The notes under the pieces: model-generated
Seen by the model: the letters and a program-made list of their open reading frames with translations, nothing else
Told to the model about the DNA's origin: nothing
Databases searched by the model: none
DNA from: Gemmatimonadaceae bacterium
GTDB taxonomy: Bacteria > Gemmatimonadota > Gemmatimonadetes > Gemmatimonadales > Gemmatimonadaceae
Direction of reading: 5' to 3'
Length of the DNA: 64,000 nucleotides
Assembly (NCBI GenBank): GCA_035533755.1
Contig: DATLTC010000030.1
Span: 59,880-123,879, forward strand
Part shown: positions 1 through 8,867 of the stretch, piece by piece
Layout: each line of letters opens with the position of its first letter
Position numbering within the stretch: position 1 is the stretch's first letter
Made by a program: the position numbers and the translations under genes

Positions 1-2
1 CG

Positions 3-406
<404 letters not shown>

Positions 407-407
<1 letters not shown>

Positions 408-724
408 TGCGCGGCATCCTGCTCGTCTGGACGCTCTGGGTGGGGCCCGGCGACCACGGCGGCGGCGACCGCTGGTTCGCCGCCGATAAGGCCAAGCACC
501 TCCTGGCGTCGGCCGCCATCGAACTCACCGGCTACGCGATGATGCGCGGCGTCCGCGCCACGCGGCAGCAGAGCCTGGCGGCCGCGAGCGTGGCCACGAT
601 GGCGGCGGGCGTGACCAAGGAATGGATGGATCGCCGCGGCGGCGGCGAGTTCTCGCTCAAGGATCTCACCTGGGACGTCGTCGGTGGAACCACCGTCGCC
701 GTCGCCTTCCGGCACGGACCATGA
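407..724 (+). CDS. YfiM-like small putative lipoprotein/periplasmic protein
   Basis: This 105-residue protein starts at the ATG that overlaps the glpK stop (TGATG). It begins with a short hydrophobic stretch (MRGILLVWTLWV) that could be a signal or anchor. It carries the pattern seen in the YfiM family: ADKAKHLLAS near the start, a hydrophobic middle, then GVTKEWMDRR and FSLKDLTWDVVGG. No enzymatic role is established for this family. An in-frame start about 50 codons upstream would lie inside glpK and is unlikely. The ccmF start lies 4 bases after its stop, so it sits in a tight operon with the neighbours. The family call is from motif memory and is moderate. Confidence 0.65.
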
Positions 725-728
725 TCGC

Positions 729-2729
729 ATGACCCTGATCGGCGAACTCTCGCTCTGGATCGCGCTGCTGATGGCGGCATGGGGCGCCGTCGTCTCGTTC
801 GCCGGCGGCGCGCTGCGCCGGCGCGATCTCGCGGCCAGCGGCGAGCGGGCCGTCTACGTGGCGTTCGCCGCGCTGCTGCTGGCCGCCGCCGGCGTGTGGA
901 CGGCGCTGCTGGCGCACGACTTCTCGTTCGCCTTCGTGGCGCTGCAGACCAACTTCAGCCTGCCGCGCGCGTACACCGTGGCGGCGCTGTGGAGCGGGCA
1001 GGGGGGCGCGATGCTGTTCTGGTCGCTGCTGCTCGCCGGCTGCGCGTCGGTCGCCGTGTTCACGCACCGCGGGCGCGACCGCGACCTCATGCCGTGGGCC
1101 ACCGGGACGATGGGCGCCGTGCTGCTCTTCCTGTTGCTCATCGTCTGCCTCGACACCAACCCCTACGACCGGCTCGGGTGGATGCCCACCGACGGGCGCG
1201 GGCTCGATCCGGTGCTGCGCGATCCGCGCCTGTTCATCCAACCGCCGCTGCTCTTCCTGGGCTATGTGGCGACGGCGATCCCGTTCGCATTCTCCGTCGC
1301 CGCGCTCGTGGCGCGGCGCTTCGACGCCGCGTGGGCGCGCCTCACGCGGCGGTGGACGCTCGCCGCGTGGTTCTTGCTCACGATTGCGATCGTGCTCGGG
1401 ATGCGCTGGACGTACGGCGACCCCACGCAGAGCGGCTACTGGAGTTGGCGGCCGGCCGAGAACGCGTCGCTGCTCACCTGGCTCGCCGCCTCGGCGGTGC
1501 TGCACGCGCTCGCCGTGTACGAGAAGCGCGGCGCCCTCCGCGCGTGGAGCGTGGTGCTCGTGGCGGCCACGTTCCTGCTGTCGTTGCTCGGGGCGTTCAT
1601 GGCGTGGCGCGGCACCGGCGGCGCGATGCTCGGCGTGAGCCGCTCGTCGCTCGTCGGCTGGCTCGGCGTGGGATTGGTCGTCGTCGGGGGGACGGCGTAC
1701 CTGGTGGCGGCGCGGCTGCACCAGGGGGCGCCCGACGCGACGATAGGCGCGCGGCTGGGTCGCGAGGCAGGACTGGCGTGGGGCAGCGCGCTGCTCGCGG
1801 CGATCGCGGCGGTGCTGCTCGTGGGCACGTTGGTGCCGCTCGCATTCGGCTGGCTGCGCGGTTCACCGCTTCCGGGCGGCGCGCGGTTCCTGAACGGCGC
1901 CGGCTTCGCGCTCGGGCTGCTGGCGGTGGCGGCCATGGCGCTCGCCACGCTGCTGCGCTGGGGCGGAACCACGGCGGCGTCGCTGCCGCGCATGCTGCGC
2001 GGCCCGGTGGCGGCGGCGATACTGGCCGTGCTCACGCTCGCCGTGCTGGGCGCGCGCGGCGCCGGATCGCTGGCCGCCGCGTGCGCGGGCGGCCTCGTCA
2101 TCGGCGCGATCGCGCAGGATCTCGCGGCCGCCACGCGCGCGCGGCGCGCCGAGCACGGGGAGGGCGCGGGTGGGGCGTTGGCGCGCGTGGTCGCCGGCGA
2201 CCGCCGGCGCTATGGGGGATACGTGGCGCACGTCGGCCTGGCCCTCGCCCTGACGGCGTTCGCGGGGATGTTCCTCCGGTCGCGCCACACCGTCACCGTG
2301 CGCGCGGGCGAGGCGGCCACGCTCGGCGATCCCTACGGCCACGTGTGGCGGTTCGTGAGTCAGGGCGTGTCGCGCTACGGCGCCGACGACCGCAACGTGT
2401 CGGCGGTGTCGGTGGAGAGTTCGCGCGACGGCGTGCCGCGCGGGCTGATCGTGAGCGAGCGCCGCCAGTACCTCGATGCGCAGGGACAGCCGCTGGCCGA
2501 CCCGATGCCGTCGGCCGGCATCCGGACGTCGCCGCTGCTCGACACGTACGTGGTGCTCGCCGGCACGAGCGGCGACACGGCCCGGCTGGATATCGCGTTC
2601 AACCCGCTCGTGGCGTGGGTGTGGGCGGCGGGTGTGATGATCGCGCTGGGCGGGTTGATCGTGATGTGGCCGCGCGCCGAACCGGCGCGCGAGACGGCCG
2701 CGGACCCCGCCGGCCGGAGCCGCCGATGA
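729..2729 (+). CDS. ccmF: CcmF-type heme lyase / cytochrome c biogenesis membrane protein
   Basis: This 666-residue polytopic membrane protein has the length of CcmF (about 650 residues). Family landmarks in order are FALQTNFS-like text (VALQTNFSLPRAYTVAALW), WSGQGGAMLFWSLLLAG, FIQPPLLFLGYV, and the tryptophan-rich WWD segment at residues about 236-250 (YWSWRPAENASLLTWL). A C-terminal soluble periplasmic part near residues 520-630 precedes a last transmembrane helix. CcmF attaches heme to apocytochrome c in the System I pathway. The canonical WDPVEN in the WWD segment reads WRPAEN here, losing the aspartate. The ATG at 729 was chosen because it directly precedes the first membrane helix. The stop overlaps the next start (ATGA). 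No other ccm gene is in the window. Confidence 0.85.
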   Translation: MTLIGELSLWIALLMAAWGAVVSFAGGALRRRDLAASGERAVYVAFAALLLAAAGVWTALLAHDFSFAFVALQTNFSLPRAYTVAALWSGQGGAMLFWSLLLAGCASVAVFTHRGRDRDLMPWATGTMGAVLLFLLLIVCLDTNPYDRLGWMPTDGRGLDPVLRDPRLFIQPPLLFLGYVATAIPFAFSVAALVARRFDAAWARLTRRWTLAAWFLLTIAIVLGMRWTYGDPTQSGYWSWRPAENASLLTWLAASAVLHALAVYEKRGALRAWSVVLVAATFLLSLLGAFMAWRGTGGAMLGVSRSSLVGWLGVGLVVVGGTAYLVAARLHQGAPDATIGARLGREAGLAWGSALLAAIAAVLLVGTLVPLAFGWLRGSPLPGGARFLNGAGFALGLLAVAAMALATLLRWGGTTAASLPRMLRGPVAAAILAVLTLAVLGARGAGSLAAACAGGLVIGAIAQDLAAATRARRAEHGEGAGGALARVVAGDRRRYGGYVAHVGLALALTAFAGMFLRSRHTVTVRAGEAATLGDPYGHVWRFVSQGVSRYGADDRNVSAVSVESSRDGVPRGLIVSERRQYLDAQGQPLADPMPSAGIRTSPLLDTYVVLAGTSGDTARLDIAFNPLVAWVWAAGVMIALGGLIVMWPRAEPARETAADPAGRSRR

Positions 2730-3013
2730 ACGCCGCGCTGCTCCTGGGCACGCTCCTCGCGCTCGCGGCGTTGGGCATCGTGCTGTACCCGCTATTTTTC
2801 CCTCCGGACGAACCGGAGCGCGAGGGATTGCCGATGGCGAAGACGGATGACGAAGGTGGTGCGCGCGAACGCGCGGTGCCGCGCGACGACGATGCCGTGG
2901 AAGCGGCGCTGCGCGCGTATCGCGCCACGCACGCGGCGTGCCCCCGCTGCGGCCCGCGCCCCGAAGCGGACGCGCGCTTCTGCTCCAATTGCGGCGCGCC
3001 GCTTCCCGGCTGA
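2726..3013 (+). CDS. Small membrane protein with C-terminal zinc ribbon
   Basis: The 95-residue product starts within the end of ccmF (4-base overlap). Residues about 2-25 form one transmembrane helix (LLLGTLLALAALGIVLYPLFF). A charged linker follows, then a C-terminal zinc ribbon of two CxxC knuckles (CPRCG and CSNCG). Single-helix zinc-ribbon proteins often follow ccmF genes and can be related to CcmH or CcmI modules, but no CcmH thioredox motif (LRCxxC) is seen, so a function is not assigned. The gene ends 26 bases before a strong bidirectional hairpin, which marks the end of the operon. Confidence 0.75.
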   Translation: MNAALLLGTLLALAALGIVLYPLFFPPDEPEREGLPMAKTDDEGGARERAVPRDDDAVEAALRAYRATHAACPRCGPRPEADARFCSNCGAPLPG

Positions 3014-3039
3014 GCAGCGCGGGTATGCGGAAACGAGAA

Positions 3040-3070
3040 AGCCCCGGCATGCGCGATGCATGCCGGGGCT
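3040..3070. terminator. Bidirectional intrinsic-type terminator between convergent genes
   Basis: A perfect 13-bp inverted repeat (arms 3040-3052 and 3058-3070, loop GCGAT) sits between the convergent ends of the zinc-ribbon gene (stop at 3013) and the lysine-rich gene (stop near 3089). The minus-strand transcript continues into a short T-rich stretch (TTCTCGTTT); the plus side is followed only by TCGTTC. The position between convergent genes and the perfect GC-rich stem support termination for both. Confidence 0.8.
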
Positions 3071-3088
3071 TCGTTCACACGGGCGACG

Positions 3089-3445
3089 TCAGCTGCCCTT
3101 CTTCGTCCCTGCGGTGTCGCCCTTCTTGGCCTTCTTCTTCATCTTGGCGCCCTTCTTCTCCATCTTCTCGCCGGCCTTGGACATCGCGGCGCCCTTGACC
3201 TCGGCCTTCTCGCCGGCCTTGGAGGCCACGGCACCCTTCTTCTCCAGCTTCTCGCCGGCCTTGGACGTCGCGGCGCCCTTGTTCTCCATCTTCTCGCCCT
3301 TCTTCTCCATCTTCTCGCCGGCCTTCTTCTTGCCGGCCTTGGTCATCGCGGCCTTGGGCTTGGCGGTGTCCTGGGTGGATTGCGCGTGCACGGTCGTAGC
3401 CATGCAGCACGCGAGTGCGAGAGCGAACCAACGCATGCGGATCAT
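3089..3445 (-). CDS. Secreted lysine-rich heptad-repeat protein
   Basis: The 118-residue protein has an N-terminal signal peptide (MIRMRWFALALACCMATTVHAQ) with a likely cut after AQ. The rest is almost entirely Lys, Ala, Gly, Glu and Met in seven-residue units such as KAGEKME, KKGEKME, NKGAATS and KAGEKLE; pairs of units give a 14-residue repeat. A good Shine-Dalgarno (GGAGGA at 3457-3452 on the minus strand) precedes the ATG, and a terminator follows the gene, so it looks like a monocistronic real gene despite low complexity. The very basic composition suggests binding to a polyanion such as envelope polysaccharide or DNA; that is inference. No homologous family is recognised. Confidence 0.75.
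   Translation of the reverse strand: MIRMRWFALALACCMATTVHAQSTQDTAKPKAAMTKAGKKKAGEKMEKKGEKMENKGAATSKAGEKLEKKGAVASKAGEKAEVKGAAMSKAGEKMEKKGAKMKKKAKKGDTAGTKKGS
3165..3345 (-). repeat. Coding tandem repeat, 42-bp (14-codon) units within the lysine-rich gene
   Basis: The string TTCTCGCCGGCC, as read on the plus strand, recurs starting at 3165, 3207, 3249 and 3312. The spacings of 42, 42 and 63 bases are all multiples of 21. The repeat is therefore built from 21-bp (seven-codon) modules, with a 42-bp supra-unit that keeps the reading frame. Confidence 0.8.
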
Positions 3446-3616
3446 GTACTTCCTCCGAAATGGGGGGCTGGGTCCTGCGTTCGCCCGGATGGGGCGAAGC
3501 CTGGGTTACCGAAGCGTGACACACCGCTGCGGTCTTGTGACGTAAATGACCCGGGGCGGCGCGCGGGCGTCACCGCGTCCGCAGGCGGTCGCTCACGCAA
3601 AGATTCCGCGAAGGGC

Positions 3617-5338
3617 TCAGCGCTCGACGGCGGACAGCCTCGTCAACGCGATTCGAATGGGCACCAATGTGCATCCGACGCACAACAGCGCGGCGGCGCC
3701 GAATCCGAGCCACATCTCCACCGGATCGGGGTCCGTATGGTACATGCTGGCAGAGAGATACGAGTAGACCGGCCGGGCCTCGAGGATCACCACCCCGCCG
3801 ATCATCGCCACCGACGCCATCATGAACAGCAGGCCGCCGAATGACGTCGGGATCTGGGCCGCGTTCTCGGTGTCGAACTGCGGGAACATGGTGCCGAACC
3901 CCAGGGCCAATCCGGCCACCGCGAACGTCATCAGCGTGATCGTGAGCACCGAGACGGCGAACATGAAGTCGCTCACCGCCAGCAGGTAGTCGGTCACCGA
4001 GACGATCGCCAGCGCGAGGATGAGCAGCGGCAGCGTGCCCACCCAGAACTTGGCCCACAGCAGGTCGCGCACTTCCATCGGGCTGGACCGCAGCAGCCAT
4101 AGCGTGCGCCCCTCGAGGCTCACCGCCGGGAAGATGAATCGCGCGGCGATCGACGCGAGCACGAATCCCGCCAGGACGAGGTTCAGGAACGGCACGATGT
4201 TGATGAGGAAGAACGTCATGCCGTCGCCGTGCAGCGGCAGGTACTTGATGTTGAACACGTAGACCACCACCAGCACGCCGAGCAGGATGAGCTGCGACCA
4301 CTGGGTCGTGTCGCGGAAGAAGACCCGGAGCTCCTTGAGCACCAGTTCGCGCTTGAGCACCGACAGCGGACGGAACACCAGCGCGCCGAAGCGCCGCAAC
4401 GCCGTCCCCCGCACCCAGTGCGCGCCGCTCTCCTGCGCCTTGCTGAACCCCTTGAGGTAGAACGCGCGGTGCAGCAGCGCGCCGATCACCACCGCCGCCG
4501 CCGCCGACGACCACAGCAGGTAGAACGGCAGGTAGTCCAACCGGTACTGCAGCCAACTCATCACGCCGCGCGCCGCCCACTCGCTGGGCAGCATCGGCGA
4601 CGTCGGCGTGCGGAGCACGGTCACGAAGTCCACGAGCGACCGGAAGCCTTCCGGGCGCGCCAGCCGCTCCGGCCGCACCAGCCGGAACAGGAGGACGATG
4701 CCGCCCGCCGCCAGCACCGCGATCACGCTCAGGATGTCGCGCGTGCGGCGCGCCGGAAAGATGTTGACGAGCAGCAGCGTCACCGCCGAACCGACCACCG
4801 CCGGAATGATGAGGAACGGCAGGAACACGCTGGCGCTCACCAGCGGGAACCACCACCCGCCCTCGTACACGCGCCCGTACGCGGCGAACATCGGGATCGC
4901 CAGCAGCGTCACCATCCAGCTCGAGTGGACCGTGGTCTCGAGCAGCTTGGCGAGATACAGCTTGAGCCAGTCCACGGGCCCCGAGACGAGCAGGTCGAGA
5001 TCGCGCGCCAGGAAGAAGCTCGACAGCGCCGTGATGATGTTCGACAACACGAGGATCGAGAAGAACCCGATCAGGATCAGACCGAGCAGCTTGCCGGCGA
5101 GCAGCGGACCGATCTCCTCCACGCCGCGGAAGTAGTTCAACAGCCGGTAGAGCAGGAAATACACGAACGCCCAGAACAGCGCCCCGAACACCGCCAGCAC
5201 GGCGAACCGCGCGCCCCGTCCCCGTTCGTCGGCCAGCAGGCGCGCCCGCGCCGTGAGCCACTTGGGCTCCAGCAGGTGGAACAGCGAGGGGTCGGCGACG
5301 CCGGTGGCCGCCAGCGCGTCGGCGCCGGCCTCAGGCAT
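3617..5338 (-). CDS. ABC exporter permease (ABC-2-like, large polytopic protein)
   Basis: The 573-residue protein has about twelve hydrophobic segments in two halves and no ATPase motif, as in putative ABC-2-type exporter permeases. The N-terminal half runs from FAVLAVFGALFWAFVYFLLY to the region ending near residue 275; the second half restarts after a charged stretch (LKRELVLKELRVFFRDTTQW) typical of the cytosolic elbow before the core helices. Its start overlaps the end of the ATPase gene just upstream on the same strand by 8 bases, so the two very likely form one transporter. The substrate cannot be inferred from sequence. The gene is the last of a six-gene minus-strand operon beginning at cutA. 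Confidence 0.85.
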   Translation of the reverse strand: MPEAGADALAATGVADPSLFHLLEPKWLTARARLLADERGRGARFAVLAVFGALFWAFVYFLLYRLLNYFRGVEEIGPLLAGKLLGLILIGFFSILVLSNIITALSSFFLARDLDLLVSGPVDWLKLYLAKLLETTVHSSWMVTLLAIPMFAAYGRVYEGGWWFPLVSASVFLPFLIIPAVVGSAVTLLLVNIFPARRTRDILSVIAVLAAGGIVLLFRLVRPERLARPEGFRSLVDFVTVLRTPTSPMLPSEWAARGVMSWLQYRLDYLPFYLLWSSAAAAVVIGALLHRAFYLKGFSKAQESGAHWVRGTALRRFGALVFRPLSVLKRELVLKELRVFFRDTTQWSQLILLGVLVVVYVFNIKYLPLHGDGMTFFLINIVPFLNLVLAGFVLASIAARFIFPAVSLEGRTLWLLRSSPMEVRDLLWAKFWVGTLPLLILALAIVSVTDYLLAVSDFMFAVSVLTITLMTFAVAGLALGFGTMFPQFDTENAAQIPTSFGGLLFMMASVAMIGGVVILEARPVYSYLSASMYHTDPDPVEMWLGFGAAALLCVGCTLVPIRIALTRLSAVER

Positions 5339-6089
5339 TCAACACCTCGATCAGCTCGCGCGCCGCGTTCTCGCCCGTGAGCTTGAGGAAGATGTCCTCC
5401 AGCCCCGACGCGCCGCCCTCGGCGCCCTGCCGCAGCTCCGCCATCGTCCCGCACGCCCGGATCCTGCCGCTCTGGATGATCGCGATCCGGTCGCACAGCG
5501 TCTCCGCCACCTCGAGCGTGTGCGTGGACATCATGATCGTGTGGCCGCGGTTGACGTACTCGCGGAACAGGTCCTTGAGGATGCGCGCCGCCTTCGGATC
5601 GAGGCCCACCATCGGCTCGTCGACCACGATCACTTCGGCGCGATGCACGAACGCGCTGGAGATGATCAGCTTCTGGCGCATGCCATGGCTGTAGCTCTCC
5701 ACCAGCTCGTCCTGCCACTCGGCGAGATCGAACAGCGCCAGCAACTCGCGCGCCCGGTGCTCCACCTCGGGGCCCTCCTGATCGTACAGCCCCGCCACGA
5801 ATCGCAGGAACTCCGCGCCCGTGAGCTTCTCGTAGATGAACGGCCGGTCGGGGATGAACCCCAACTTCATCTTCGCGGCCATCGGATCCTTGTCGATGTC
5901 CACGCCGCCGATCTCCACCGTGCCGCCCGTGGGCCGCAGGATGCCGGCGATCATGCGCAGCGTGGTCGTCTTGCCGGCGCCGTTGGGGCCCAGGAAGCCG
6001 AACAGTTCGCCGCGCGGCACGTCGAGATCGATCGCGTCCACCGCCGTGAAGCTGCCGTACCGCTTGGTGAGGCTCTTGAGTCGGATCAT
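5331..6089 (-). CDS. ABC transporter ATP-binding protein
   Basis: A complete 252-residue ABC ATPase. Visible motifs are Walker A GPNGAGKTT (about residues 33-41), a signature region SYSHGMRQKL where the first serine and glycine are shifted from LSGGQ, Walker B VIVVDEPMVGLDP, and the H-loop histidine in MMSTHTLEVAE. The family is the ABC-2 exporter ATPase group (CcmA/NodI-like). It pairs with the downstream permease, whose start overlaps its stop by 8 bases. The SYSHGMRQK form is common in this group, so ATP hydrolysis should be intact. Substrate unknown. Confidence 0.92.
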   Translation of the reverse strand: MIRLKSLTKRYGSFTAVDAIDLDVPRGELFGFLGPNGAGKTTTLRMIAGILRPTGGTVEIGGVDIDKDPMAAKMKLGFIPDRPFIYEKLTGAEFLRFVAGLYDQEGPEVEHRARELLALFDLAEWQDELVESYSHGMRQKLIISSAFVHRAEVIVVDEPMVGLDPKAARILKDLFREYVNRGHTIMMSTHTLEVAETLCDRIAIIQSGRIRACGTMAELRQGAEGGASGLEDIFLKLTGENAARELIEVLNA

Positions 6090-6132
6090 GGCCGGGTGTG
6101 AGAGTGGAGGAGCGGAGGGCGCGCGTGCCCGA

Positions 6133-7686
6133 TCACCGTGCCGGCGTGCCGGCGGGCAGGACCTCGATGCGCAACACCCCGATGAGATGGATCAGTTCCG
6201 CCTGCCGCGTGAACCCGCCGACCACGAACCGCAGGTGCGCCGCATCGGCCGGGAATTCCCCGAATGTAGGATCGACGGCTACCCACCGTCCGAGGTAAAC
6301 CTCGGGCCACGCGTGATAGTAGAACTTGCCGTTCACGTAGGCCAATCCCGCCGCGACCCGCGCCGGGATGCCCGCCGCCCGCGCCAGCGCCACGTACAGC
6401 TGCGTGTGCTCGTTGCAGTCCCCGCTGCGGGTCTTCAACACCTGCAGCGCGTCGGGCACGCCCAGACTGATCTTCTTCTCCAGGGAATCGTACACCCACG
6501 CGTTGATGCGCCGGGCCACCGAGCGCGCGTCGCGGTCGGCGCCGCGGATCCGCAGCGCCAGCGCGTGGATCTGCGGATTGGCCGACTCGATGAGCGGCGC
6601 CGGTTGCATCTCCCGCCCCAACGCCGACGACGGCGTCGTGCCCAGCAGGAACCGCGGCGCGAGGCTGTCCGGATCCTCGCGCACGATCGTCAGCGTGTCG
6701 CCGTGCAGGGTCTGCCGCCCGCCCGACAGATCGAAGCCGGCGAGGTCGGCGCCCGACAGCCGCACCCGGAGCCGCGGCAGCTCACGCGTCACCCGCGCGT
6801 TGGCCGCGATCGCCGTCGTCTCGAGAATGTCCCGGTCGGCGTTGGGCGCCGCCTGGCCGCCCGCTTCGGCGTCCAGACGCCAGTTCTCGAATGCCACCGC
6901 GTACGGCCGCCGCTCCAGCCGCAGGCCGAGCTGCGTCGTCGCCACCACGCGCCCCTGATCGTCGATCCAGCCGCCGATGCCGTTCGTGCCCTCGCTGGAC
7001 AACCGCCAGGCGCGGAGCGTATCGGGCTGCACGCCACGCCACCGCATCGTCGTCGAATCGAGCACCGCGCTGTCGCTCACCACGAACGTCGTTTCGGCGC
7101 GCACGCTGATCCGCGCGTCCTTGGGCGCCATCGTGGTCGGATCGAACACCGGCAGCACGTACGACTTGCCCACCTTGGGTTCCTCACCCAGCGCGATCGC
7201 CAGCGGCACGAGCGTGGGCAGCAGGATCGGCCCCCCGATCGCCACCCGTTGCGAGTCGGTGGCCGGCGCGCCCCCCGACGACAGCGCGTACACCACCACC
7301 GAGTCGCCGTCCACCCGCCCCCCGGCATGGAAGGGCGCCGAATCCGACTGCACGTCCACCTCGAACCGGCGCACGCGCAGCGCGCGCGACACCTCCACCG
7401 TCGTGCGCGCCTGCAGGCGGTGCACCGCGCCGCCCGCGGTCAGATCGGCCACCAGATAATCGGTGGACGTGATCCCACCCGGCACCGTGTCGATGGTCGA
7501 CGACGCGAACCCCACCTGGCGCGCGCCCTGCATCACCGCGAAGAACACCGCGCCCGGCGTCACGCGCGTGGCCGCCTCGGCCAGCCGCTCCACGTTCGGC
7601 TGGAAGTACTCCCGCCGGATCAGCACCCCCATGCCGGCGGCCCACAGCACCAGGATCGCCGCGCCCACCCAACCGCGCCGGCTCAC
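6133..7686 (-). CDS. Membrane-anchored transglutaminase-like domain protein
   Basis: With the GTG at 7686, which overlaps the previous stop in a GTGA junction, the product has 517 residues; an ATG 36 bases upstream is possible but would overlap the macro gene more. An N-terminal helix (WVGAAILVLWAAGMGVLI) anchors or exports it. A long beta-rich region follows, and the transglutaminase-like core is C-terminal: RSGDCNEHTQLYVALARAAG with Cys424, YYHAWPEVYL with His458, and VDPTFGEF with Asp472 form the expected Cys-His-Asp triad. Bacterial members are usually proteases or amidases rather than crosslinkers; the activity here is not determined. It sits between the macro-domain gene and the ABC ATPase, suggesting shared expression with an exporter. 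Confidence 0.85.
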   Translation of the reverse strand: MSRRGWVGAAILVLWAAGMGVLIRREYFQPNVERLAEAATRVTPGAVFFAVMQGARQVGFASSTIDTVPGGITSTDYLVADLTAGGAVHRLQARTTVEVSRALRVRRFEVDVQSDSAPFHAGGRVDGDSVVVYALSSGGAPATDSQRVAIGGPILLPTLVPLAIALGEEPKVGKSYVLPVFDPTTMAPKDARISVRAETTFVVSDSAVLDSTTMRWRGVQPDTLRAWRLSSEGTNGIGGWIDDQGRVVATTQLGLRLERRPYAVAFENWRLDAEAGGQAAPNADRDILETTAIAANARVTRELPRLRVRLSGADLAGFDLSGGRQTLHGDTLTIVREDPDSLAPRFLLGTTPSSALGREMQPAPLIESANPQIHALALRIRGADRDARSVARRINAWVYDSLEKKISLGVPDALQVLKTRSGDCNEHTQLYVALARAAGIPARVAAGLAYVNGKFYYHAWPEVYLGRWVAVDPTFGEFPADAAHLRFVVGGFTRQAELIHLIGVLRIEVLPAGTPAR

Positions 7687-8192
7687 CGCGTCCCCCGCGT
7701 CAGGGCGAGCGCCGCCCGCCACGCCGCCTCTTCCACCGGATTCTCCACGATCACGACGATCGATCGCGGGTACGGCGCCCGCGCCACGTGCTGCTGCAAC
7801 ACGCCCACCATCACGTCGGCGCTGTCCTCGACGTCCAGATTGCCGGCGCCGATGCCGAACGGCGCCACCGCCAGTTCGCCGATCTGGAAATCCACCGCCC
7901 GCTGCATCGCGCTCACCAGCGCCCGGCGCACGGTGTCCCGCGTGATCCGCTCCTCGTGGCTCCCGACCACCGCGTGGATGAGCAGTTCCACGCCCAGATC
8001 GCCGGCCGTCGTGACCACCGCCGCCCCGACCGGCAGCGGCTGGACGAGCGGCGCGCGCTTGGCCAGCGCGTCGCCGCCGGCCTGCTCCACGCGGCGCAAC
8101 AGCGGCGTGGTGGCGCCGAGCGAGGCGTCCACGGGCCAGGCGATCGCCTCGCCTTCGTAGAACGCGAGATCGTCGATCCGCACCTCGATCAC
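7683..8192 (-). CDS. Macro-domain protein (ADP-ribose-binding fold)
   Basis: The GTG at 8192 overlaps the stop of the TPR gene (GTGA), giving 169 residues, the size of a stand-alone macro domain. Recognisable segments are the start of the fold (IAWPVDASLGATTPLLRRV), a central strand-helix (LLIHAVVGSHEERITRDTVR) and the conserved FGIGAGNLDVEDSADVM loop that normally holds ADP-ribose phosphates. The usual NAAN motif near the start is replaced by PVDAS, so de-ADP-ribosylation activity is uncertain; binding of ADP-ribose or a related nucleotide is inferred. A longer in-frame upstream extension exists but covers the TPR gene and is rejected. Part of the cutA-to-permease operon. Confidence 0.8.
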   Translation of the reverse strand: MIEVRIDDLAFYEGEAIAWPVDASLGATTPLLRRVEQAGGDALAKRAPLVQPLPVGAAVVTTAGDLGVELLIHAVVGSHEERITRDTVRRALVSAMQRAVDFQIGELAVAPFGIGAGNLDVEDSADVMVGVLQQHVARAPYPRSIVVIVENPVEEAAWRAALALTRGTR

Positions 8193-8863
8193 GGGGTGCG
8201 CGCCTCGCGGGCGCGGCGGTGCGCTTCGGTGGCCTCGTCGCGCCGCCCCAGGCGGTCGAGCACCATGCCCACGCCCTTCATGGCCCGCCAGTTGGCCGGC
8301 TCCAACTCCACCGCGCGCTCGTAGGCGGTGAGCGCCGGGAGCAGGTCGTCCACGTGATTGTACGCCTCGCCCAGGTAATACTGCACCGCGGCGTCGGCCG
8401 GCGAGAGCGCGGCCGCCTCGCGCAACGGCTCGATGGCGTCGCGCCACCGGGCCCGCTTGCACGCCAGCAGCCCGCTGGCCAGCAACACGCGGACGTCGTG
8501 CTCGGCCACGTGCCCCGCCCGCCGCAGATCCGCCCCCGCCCGCTCGAACCGCGACTCCGACGCATGCAGCGTGGCGCGCTCGCACAGCAGCTCCACGTCG
8601 TCGGGCGTCTCGCCCAGCATCTTGTCCAGGCGGGCGATCGCCCCCGTCACGTCGCGGCGCTGCAGGCGCTCACGCACCTCGTCCAGCGCGGCGCGCCGCG
8701 CCGGCCCGTCGACCCGCTCCGCATTCGCCGCCGCGCCCGGCGCGTCGGCGTTCGGCACCACGGGCCCCGCGGGCACCTCGCGTTCCACCGGCGGCCGGCC
8801 GGCGCCGCGGTCCCCGGGGCGGCCCGACTCCGGCGGGTCCAGTCGATCGTGCGTGCGGCTCAT
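8189..8863 (-). CDS. Tetratricopeptide-repeat protein
   Basis: The 224-residue product starts at ATG 8863, four bases after the cutA stop; an upstream in-frame start would overlap cutA and is rejected. The first ~60 residues are rich in Pro, Gly and Arg and look disordered. From residue ~70 there are about four helical-hairpin repeats; the best fit to the TPR consensus is [31 protein letters not shown], here split as [10 protein letters not shown] and [13 protein letters not shown]. No signal peptide is visible, so a cytosolic scaffold is likely. The partner is unknown; the operon context (macro protein, transglutaminase, ABC exporter) gives candidates. Confidence 0.8.
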   Translation of the reverse strand: MSRTHDRLDPPESGRPGDRGAGRPPVEREVPAGPVVPNADAPGAAANAERVDGPARRAALDEVRERLQRRDVTGAIARLDKMLGETPDDVELLCERATLHASESRFERAGADLRRAGHVAEHDVRVLLASGLLACKRARWRDAIEPLREAAALSPADAAVQYYLGEAYNHVDDLLPALTAYERAVELEPANWRAMKGVGMVLDRLGRRDEATEAHRRAREARTP

Positions 8864-8867
8864 CGCG

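Noticed and set aside
3056..3844. Leu/Gly-rich plus-strand frame over the lysine-rich gene
   Set aside because: It is the antisense of the Lys-rich heptads (AAG codons read as CTT), giving LLL-type repeats. The minus frame has a signal peptide and Shine-Dalgarno, the plus frame does not.
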